Below, one piece after another: positions 56,654 through 64,000 of a DNA stretch of 64,000 bases. The translations under genes were made by a program, and so were the position numbers. The notes beneath the pieces are model-generated. The model was not told the origin of the DNA and searched no databases. It saw nothing but the letters and a program-made list of their open reading frames with translations. Source of the DNA: Sporothrix humicola (taxonomy: Eukaryota > Ascomycota > Sordariomycetes > Ophiostomatales > Ophiostomataceae); the NCBI GenBank assembly GCA_021396245.1, contig WNYE01000003.1, positions 744,001 through 808,000 of the forward strand, given 5' to 3'. Numbering within the stretch: the first letter of the stretch is position 1; each line of letters opens with the position of its first letter.

Positions 56654-57024
56654 CATCATGAAGATACTTCGATTGTGTTAATTACTCGGCGTAACCTAAA
56701 CTTAACTCAAAAACACTAAGTCAACAGCAAACACGGGGAATTTATTAAACAGTTTATAGAGAGGAAATTGTAATCGCAGATTTTGAAACAACGGAAGCCA
56801 TTGACGGACACCCGGCGTGCTGCGCCTCGGAAGTAGCTGCAAGGCGTTCATTTTCTCCATCTAAAATATGCTGACACTACGAAGGTCGACATTGCTTAAG
56901 CCAGCCCCTGGGCACACCCTCTCCTTGGCTCAACCTCGCTCTCCTAGGCTCCAAGTTATGGGGAGCGCCCTGCATGCATACCCTTGGCCTTGGCCTGTCA
57001 CATGCTATCTTTTCTTTCAATTGT
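56654..57024. other. Spacer between convergent genes
   Basis: 3' regions of the kinase and the oligopeptide transporter. No gene was recognised. Confidence 0.6.
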
Positions 57025-60000
57025 TTAGCTCGTGAGGGCGAAGCATCGTTCAACGTTAACAGCGTTGTTTCCCCACCACTTGACCATGACCGTGCCCGTC
57101 GTACTGAGGAAGAGGAAAATGAACAGAAGGTTTGCGTTGTAGCCAGTGTCGAGAGCGGCCCCGAGTATATATGCCCAGCGGTTCCAGAAGCGGTGCCGGT
57201 AGCGGTACAGGTAAAAGTTGAAAAAAGTGCCAACGAGGATCATTGTGAGTGGGCCCGTGCTTAGGTTTCCGCGGAAGGTAGCCGCGGACGCAAAAAAGAT
57301 GGTCGTGTTCCAGAGGTTGAACCGAAAGCGCGAGCGAGGGAACTTTTTGTATAGGAACCAGATAATGGCGGGCGCCAGGGCGCCAGCGAGGAACCCGTAC
57401 CGGACAGGGGAATAGTAGGACGACGCAAAGATGCGCTTGGGTCCGACGAGGGCATATTGCACGCCATCGGTATTGTAGCTGAGAAAATCTTGCCCCGTCC
57501 ACTGCCCGTTGGGGTCCGCTTCCTTGCCGGTGAGGTAATCGAATTTGGAAGCCAAGGCCCAGCGCATCATGCCGTAGTTAACGGGCGTAGCAAGAATACC
57601 CGCAAAAATCTGCATCCCAATTACTTGTCGTGGAGGGAGGTGAAGGTAGTGGCCAATCTACAGCAGGAAAAAAAAATTAATACTCATTTCCGTACGATAG
57701 TATCACAACGCTCAAGACATTGAAATATCTAGATGTTGTTAGAGAGGTTAGAAAGACCTCATACCTTTTGGTCCTCCAGTACACTGGATCCGTCGTACCA
57801 AGTGTTGCCAGAAATAATGCGGTACGCTAGCTGGCCGAGGGGATGACGGTTGGACCCGGATTCAATCATGTCTGTGAAGCTGCTGTTAAAAAAAAAGGAC
57901 TATTCAACCACATGGCTCTGCGGCTACGTTACTCACATCCGTATACCAGCTCATTGAAAAGCCCAACCTTCATGGAGTACCCAGAAGTTGCATAGATGAG
58001 ACTCATTGGCAGCATAGACGCAGCGCCGAAACCCAGAGCCACAAAATATGTCCACGTGGACATCCAGACGGAATTGGTAGCGACAATGACAAGTAAGATG
58101 ATGATAGGAATAAGCGTGAGGACAGCCCATTCCCTAGCAAAAGGTTATTAGCGGTTTCGTACATCATGTTAGCCTTGGTGGGGGAGGGGGGGGACGCACC
58201 AAAGTTTGATGGTTGGATATTGCTGTATGAGGACGCTGAGGCGATCCTTGTGGAAGTTTTTTAAATTTTTCCTCGACTTCCAGAGTTTCGCAATTTTGGG
58301 ACCCAGAAATAAGGCAGCCCAGACGTACGATGAGATGTAGGATGCATACCACTGGCCGGGAGAAAAAAGCATTAGCGGCACAGAAGGGAAACAATAAAAA
58401 AGACACAATACCGAATTGTGGAAGGGCGGAAATACATACCATAAATATCTCCCATGTATATTGGGCACCCGTATAAGCTAGGCCAACTTCCTCGTATTTT
58501 GTCTCGTTGACGACTTGGCGGCCCTGGGCATCGGTGTAAACTAAGATACAGTTAGCGGACCGTAGCGGAATTAAGGAAAAACAGCTAAAGGATGGACAGT
58601 TTAGGCATACTCAAAGAATTGAAAGGGTAAGATGAGCCGTTCTTTTGGAACACGTTCTGCGACATGATGTTGTAGGTCGGCGAGCCCCAGAGGTTGCCAA
58701 AGTAGGCTATTGGGATGAGAATCCAAGTCTGTAACTGTTTTAATATGGTAATTCAAATGCGAGTCGTGCTGCAGTCAGCTCTTGGAAAAAAAGGGAAAGA
58801 GCTACCGTTATGACAAAGCCGGCAAAGATAATGAGCTGGACGCTGTACGGGTATGTGATCACAGTCGATGTGATGTTGGACCAATTGAGAGTAATGTTTA
58901 AGAGTCCGACTCCACCGTGGCCAGCACCGAGAAAGTTGACCTTGTGGTTGTGACTGGCAAACCAGCAGAGAGGCGCGAGTGCTGCGACAAAGGGAAATAT
59001 GTATTCAGGCAAGAACTGCCATGCAAAGCACCCTAGAAGTACCCACCAAAACGTCTAGTTAAGGAATAATGTTACCTGGCTGTTTGGCTGGAAGGAACAA
59101 AGGATGCCCTCGTAAAACTCACATTCATTTGTTTCTGCGAACTTTTGGAGTGCGTTTCCCATTTCTCGTGCATGCTTCGGTACACCTTAACTTGCTGTAG
59201 TGAAAGTGGGAAGATAAACTCGGGATCATCAACCAAAATCGTACGGACCATAGCTGCGAAAGAAAATCCCAAGAGTGCCGCTCCCTAAGTGCGAGAAAAA
59301 CAATTAGCAGTTGAGAACGGAGAGATGGACATCTTTCCCTGATTACAAGAGTTACGAACCCAACTAAAGAAGAGAGCAATGGCTGGACTCATAGTAATGC
59401 CATAATACAATGCCGCATTGGTTGGAAGAAAGCCTTGTATGACAGGTTAGATTGGGTACGGAACTCGAGCTATTAACGAAAAAGAAATAAAAAAAATACT
59501 TACTTGCCCACTGGCCAGTACTGCCTGCATTCGCCCCGATGCCGATGATGGCATGTTCTTTGGCGGAGAAGGGTCCCGGATTCAACGAAAAGGACCAAGG
59601 GCCCAGAGGAACGGTCCAATCCGGCAGCACCTTTGCCATCAGCCGGCCGAGGGGAGCAGAAGCCAAGATGACAAAAAACACTGGGAATGGGGCGGTCGTA
59701 GTTCTAAAGCTGCAGACAAGTATTGGTAAGTGTGATAAGTCAGAGCCAGGGGAAAGTAATTCTAATTCTCACTAAGATAGCTGCGAGACGGCACTCCCGA
59801 CAATGCAGAACAATGCCGTAAGAAACACAGAGCGGAAAGTCACCACGAATGTAGTTGGGTCATCCTCAAAGCTCACGACATTGCGAACAATGTCGGGTAT
59901 ATTCTTAAACTCGTCCGTAGTAAAGTCATAGCCAGGATCGTCTACCTCGTCTACCTGCGTGATGCCACCAAGCTTTCCTTGGCCGTCAAGGCCGGAGGAA

Positions 60001-60125
60001 GTTAGGCCAGCTTTGTTGTCACCGTATTCAGTCGACGGCGAAGCGGCAACCAGGTCTGGGTCGGAGACCTCTCTAGTATCGTCCACAATCACCCGTGCGT
60101 TTTTCTCGGCAACAGGAGATGCCAT
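57025..60125 (-). CDS. OPT-family oligopeptide transporter, 11 exons
   Basis: Exons by phase and GT-AG: 60125-59773, 59709-59504, 59433-59360, 59284-59123, 59054-58806, 58734-58611, 58540-58440, 58351-58200, 58133-57937, 57871-57765, 57657-57025; total 785 aa with no stop. OPT motifs are NPGPFSAKEHAIIGIGANAGS in exon 2 and the LPPRQVIGMQ block, equivalent to KIPPR, in exon 11. There are about 14 hydrophobic segments; the ~90-residue N-terminus is acidic and cytosolic. It imports tetra- to hexapeptides or glutathione with protons. The intron density is high for this window. The donor of intron 3 (GTTCGT) is weak. Four tandem 9-bp units lie just upstream of the ATG. Confidence 0.92.
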
Positions 60126-60141
60126 GATCGATACTTTGTAA

Positions 60142-60177
60142 GTGTTTAGTGTGTTTCGTGTGTTTGGTGTGTTTGGT
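60142..60177 (-). repeat. Four tandem 9-bp units in the OPT 5' leader
   Basis: Written on the plus strand the units are GTGTTTAGT, GTGTTTCGT, GTGTTTGGT and GTGTTTGGT. They end 17 bp before the start codon of the transporter, so they lie in its leader or core promoter. Confidence 0.85.
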
Positions 60178-60884
60178 GTCGGTAGTGTACCTAGTGTACT
60201 CGGCTATGTTCAGGAAAATAAAGACGGATGGTGGATGGGACACCCGGCTCTTATGGTGTTTTGCATATTCTCGGCCAGTGTCGCGGCGCCTTTTTTCCGA
60301 TATCGTCGAATCCAACGAAGAGTCTCTACTTTCCAAGCACGCAATGCTCTAGCACCAGTGGTCATCTATGTGGTGACCTCCGGCTACGAACCTCTGCAGG
60401 GTTAAATTGATGCACCATTAGGAGTGGACACCCAACCCTGTGGACAACAGAGTGAGACCTAGGTCAGCAGCACGCAATTATACGTGCAGAATCATTGCCT
60501 TGTACAGACTCGGACGTTTTTGTCATGTGTCCTATATAGAGTGGTACTGCATTGCACCAAGTGTTACATCGCAATAACAAAGTGCTATGTGGTCAGAATA
60601 ATGAATTTCACATTTTGAGTAGACACTACACATGAGGTTATAGGTGCTTTGACTTGTAAGCATGGACGTGAGAAAAAAGTAATGAGTCTACAAATTCCTC
60701 GGACTTTCGACCTATTCCTCAACATCCTGAAATACTACATATATATGCTAGAATTCGGCCGGTCCTGTTTTTGCGTCGGTTAAGAACCTATACTATGTAT
60801 ATTTGTAGATTGTGTATCTTGTGAAACTGCCGCTGCTGCAGTTCATAGCTTATAGTTCATGGTTTATGGTTCGCAGCCCATATT
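60178..60884. other. Intergenic region
   Basis: Upstream of the OPT gene and 3' of the M20 peptidase. A GTTCATAG/GTTTATGG-like series occurs at 60840-60895. No gene was seen. Confidence 0.6.
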
Positions 60885-62701
60885 TCACAGTTCAGCCTCG
60901 TCGATGTTGCGGACGAACAAGAAAAAGAACCTGACAGCGTTGATATGATTGTTCACATTCACCTTTTCGTCAATGGTGTGGACGCCCCGGAGGCCACCAA
61001 TCACATCTTCGGGATCGTATCCTGGCGCAAACCTGAAGATGTGCTTGGTCAGGTCCCAGAAGAACCGCGTGTCTGTGTTTCCCGTCATGATTCCGGGAGC
61101 TGAAAGACGGTCAGTGGGAAAGAAAGGACAAGAAAGGAATGCCGATTTCAACCAAAAGAATCCACCCCCAGAAAATAATACCACTTACTGACGATAGTCT
61201 CTTCGCCATAGACGGCGCGGACGCTGCCGGCAAGAACCGAAAAAGGATTAACGCCGGTGCCGTCTGCGGGCGAGATGGGCGACGACTCGCTACCGTGCGG
61301 GGCGACGAGAATGATGGAGTTTGCATCTTCTTGGCCGTCAAAGGCATGCAGCGTAAGATTATACTTGGATGCAACGCCGCCAGCGATGCGCGTGAGCCGG
61401 TCGTACACCACCTGCGTCGTCTCGCCAATGTTGACTCGGTGGTTGATAACGACTTTGGCGCGCTCGGGCATCGCATTGACCTTGACACCACCCGCAACAA
61501 TGTCCACGGCCTGCGACGTCTGCAGGAGATACCTGATCTCTGGGCCCTGTTTGGCCGCCTCAATAGCCAGCAGGTCTGGTCGGTTGTCTGACGAACGATG
61601 ATGCGCAAGCAGCTTGCGGAGCTTTGGAGGGAATTCGGCCGCATGTGCCGCGCCGCACTGAAGCTGGGCGAAATACGGGTTCCTCTCATCGAGGCGTGCA
61701 GGATACTGACTGGCCTCAATCTGGGTGACGAGCTCGCTGAGGATACCAATGCTCGTGTGGTCCCGGGGAATGGAGGAATGGCCGCCGGGCGAGCGGACAG
61801 TGACCTCGACATTCGTCGATCCCTTTTCGGCCGTGCCGGGCTTTGCGAAAAGCGATCCCCACGCCTGCTCAAATCCTGCACCTTCATCAATAACGACGGC
61901 GAGGCCGTCGTCACCATAGCGGTCGTGGATGACGGCAGATAGGTTGCCGGCGCCATGGAAGCCAAATGACTCCTCGTCGAAACCAAACGACAGCAAGAGC
62001 GTGCGCTTGGGCTGGAAGCCGTGTTGAATAAGCAGTTCGGTTGCCTCCAGTATGGCAATCAGCTGGTTCTTACAGTCGCTCGAACCGCGGCCCCAGATAA
62101 ACTTGCCGTCGTACGCGCCGCTCCACGGGGGGTACGTCCATGCGTCAATCGTGTCGTCCGGGACGGGGACCGTGTCCTGGTGTGCCATGAGCACAGTGGG
62201 CTTGCGGTGCGCAGCATCGCCGTCACTGCCCTGCCACGTGTAGAGAAGCCCGTGCGTGTTGATCTTCTCAACGCGTAGCGTGTGGTGGACAAGCGGGAAT
62301 GTCTGCTCAAGATAGTCATAAAAGCCAAAGAAGACGTCCCATCGGCGGTCCTCGCCCACTTCGCCGAGGTCGTCGAATGTCTCCGTCTTTATTTGTACGG
62401 CTCCCGAAAGGCGCTCTATGGTCTTGCTGCGGAAAGCGTCACTGGAAAGGAGTTTGAATGCCTCGTCCAGCTTCCCATCCTCGTAGGGGAAGAGGGCCGC
62501 TGGTTGCACACATACCGCTTGAGGAGAAAGAGAGAGGGACGACCTGTCTTGATCTCTCCAAAACCAAGCGACAACATCGGAAACCGTCAGATACACAGCG
62601 CCCAGGAGCAACGCGAGTAGCCAAACTGCGATACGGCGGCGACTCGAGATCCGATTTTGAGTCGCGTGTGACTCAATCCCGACTTGTTGCTTTTCAAACA
62701 T
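60885..62701 (-). CDS. M20-family metallopeptidase, carboxypeptidase S-like
   Basis: Exons 62701-61189 and 61099-60885 (intron 61100-61188, phase 1) give 575 aa, the size of yeast vacuolar carboxypeptidase S. One N-terminal hydrophobic segment (IAVWLLALLLGAVYLTV, residues ~24-40) after a short basic stretch suggests a signal anchor. The metal ligands are all visible: His in AHQDTVP, bridging Asp in GRGSSDCKN, the Glu pair in DEESFG, Asp in VIDEG, and the C-terminal His in RGVHTIDEKV. The dimerisation lid holds SPGGHSS. It releases C-terminal residues from peptides with a free C-terminus in the vacuole. Lying next to a peptide importer (OPT), it could take part in peptide nitrogen use. Confidence 0.93.
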
Positions 62702-63589
62702 TGTAGTAGACCTTGTGAAGCTGTGAAGAGGAAGAAGATTTGAAAATGGGAAAATGGGGAAAAAAAAAAAAAAAGAAATGGAAAACTGTGAAATGACAGA
62801 GAGCAAAGGCTCAAGAAATCACTGGCGGAGAAGAAACTTAATTGAGTGCGTCCTCCTGGATTGGGAAGGTTGCTTGACTTATTCCCATTGAATTCTAGCG
62901 CAAAAACAAACGATCTACACGATTTCCTCAGAATCGTCTATTTGGCGTTATTTTCAGATGCCTGGGTTCAGATCATGTCACTTTAGTTGGGATTATACCA
63001 TATCGGCAACGACGGCACGTTCCGTTGCATTTGACAAATACGCCTGTGTGGATCAATGCTACGCAAACCGATGGCACTGCCATGCCCCGCTTGAAGTTAT
63101 GCGGAGTAAAACAACAGTAAACAAACAAATCCCGTGCAACTTCTTAGAACGAGATGCGGGCCTCCCGAGACCGAGAGGGCACCACAAAGCATACTGGCAA
63201 GAGGCAAGAGGGCGCTGGAAACTCCAAGTCGTAGACCAACCATCACACCGCTAGCCTTCAAACCTTCCCTCGACCGCCAAACACGCCGAAGCGCACCAGC
63301 AGAGGGGCCTCGCCGAAGCAGGTGGTTTATCCACTAGAAGATAGCACCAAAGCTCCCATTACCTAGCTAACGGTGGGCGCCGTAAACTTCTAGACTCGAG
63401 CAGAGAAGAAAATGAAAGGAACCCGAGCAGGAAGACATATATTTATACACGGTCGTTAAGGAGGTTACGAGAGCGGACTAATAAGAAGCAATTGCGGTCC
63501 CGTCTTATATTTACGCTTTGTATTGCGGGGAGGATGCAGCCGTCTCTCGCCCTAGTTTTTGGTGCGCCAAGAATGGTACAGACTTCTTT
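62702..63589. other. Intergenic, possibly repeat-derived
   Basis: Contains an A15 run at 62760-62774 and, from 63330 on, sequence resembling LTR-like debris. No coding motif was recognised. Confidence 0.4.
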
Positions 63590-63883
63590 CCACTAACACA
63601 CAATTATTGCCACAACGACTCGAACGGCAGCAGTCACGATTGTGTTTAGAGTTGGCGGTGGATCCAGCATTGGCTCTACGATGACGTTTTAAATACCACG
63701 CCGGCATGGGTACTATTAGGAACAAGCAGTGACCAGAAAGAAGCGCGGTTTCACGAAGCGGTACATAGAACTGTAAATGGTTTGCATTTCTAACTCAGTA
63801 GTATGCTACTTATTGCTTACATTGCCTGACCGAACTGACAACTTACACCCGCTAGAATGGGTCTGTTTACACTGCGTCTCCCA
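63590..63883. repeat. Dispersed repeat, copy 2
   Basis: This is the diverged counterpart of 54184-54540, in the same orientation. On the minus strand the small membrane-protein pattern (PMLDPPPTLN... IIVC, stop, WKE) is still visible but interrupted. Its right part overlaps the end of the edge gene below. Confidence 0.5.
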
Positions 63884-64000
63884 CCACCCCAAAGCATACC
63901 ATTTTTGTAAACCCGCGGCTCTCCTCCGCCAACTGCAGTGTCTCCTTGTATTTGTCCAGTGAGTATGGGCCCACAACCTGCTTCTTGAGCTTGAGGACAC
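63867..64000 (-). CDS. C-terminal end of an unidentified gene (partial at right edge)
   Basis: On the minus strand 44 codons (63998-63867) read LKLKKQVVGPYSLDKYKETL then LAEESRGFTKMVCFGVV, ending at a TAA. The composition is protein-like. A donor-like GTATGC follows FTKM, so the last dozen residues could instead be intron. The family was not recognised. Confidence 0.35.
   Translation of the reverse strand, partial: VLKLKKQVVGPYSLDKYKETLQLAEESRGFTKMVCFGVVGDAV

Noticed and set aside
62958..63337. Overlapping plus-strand ORFs near the right end
   Set aside because: No recognisable motif; region looks like repeat debris, and retroelement origin could not be shown.

Overview
The window is eukaryotic and reads as chromosomal DNA of a filamentous ascomycete (Pezizomycotina, probably Sordariomycetes). 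The genes carry short GT-AG introns of about 49-85 bp. The families include MFS and OPT transporters, fungal NACHT proteins, Mx-like dynamins, SRPK-type kinases, a Zn2Cys6-type regulator C-terminus and a Ty3/gypsy relic. Several dead genes carry stops where TGG or CAG is expected, which fits repeat-induced point mutation (RIP), a fungal process. No prokaryotic feature, CRISPR array or virus was seen.

Region 1 (1-9 kb): the tail of a transcription regulator, a 629-aa protein made of three copies of an unrecognised domain, a divergent protein kinase, a broken secreted-protein gene, a tRNA-Val(AAC) and a truncated, frameshifted NLR N-terminal domain.

Region 2 (9-26 kb) is rich in immunity-type (STAND/NLR) genes and repeats. 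It holds a fold-back element; a 1743-aa NACHT protein with a helical-repeat C-terminus and a C-terminal membrane anchor; an Mx-like dynamin GTPase with two introns; a Ty3/gypsy integrase relic abutting a half MATE-like transporter gene; a solo STAND N-terminal-domain protein; RIP-degraded DNA; and a dead NACHT-ankyrin gene.

Region 3 (26-48 kb) is mostly ordinary: a two-RRM RNA-binding protein, a zinc alcohol dehydrogenase, a four-exon fungal protein of unknown function, a carboxylesterase, a sugar transporter, an SDR and a DHA1-type MFS transporter. Three broken genes lie among them: a second copy of the secreted-protein family, a subtilase, and a small unknown.

Region 4 (48-64 kb): three tandem RNase H paralogues on the minus strand, each with an N-terminal CxxHx4CxxC-like motif, the middle copy having lost most catalytic and metal ligands; an SRPK-like kinase with a frame break; an 11-exon oligopeptide transporter; an M20 vacuolar-type carboxypeptidase; a dispersed repeat in two copies; and the C-terminus of an unknown gene at the right edge.

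The most interesting material is the membrane-anchored NLR beside a dynamin and a STAND N-domain protein, the RNase H triplet with a pseudo-enzyme in the middle, and the triple-repeat protein. All exon boundaries were placed by eye from GT-AG signals, reading phase and family knowledge. No database search was possible.
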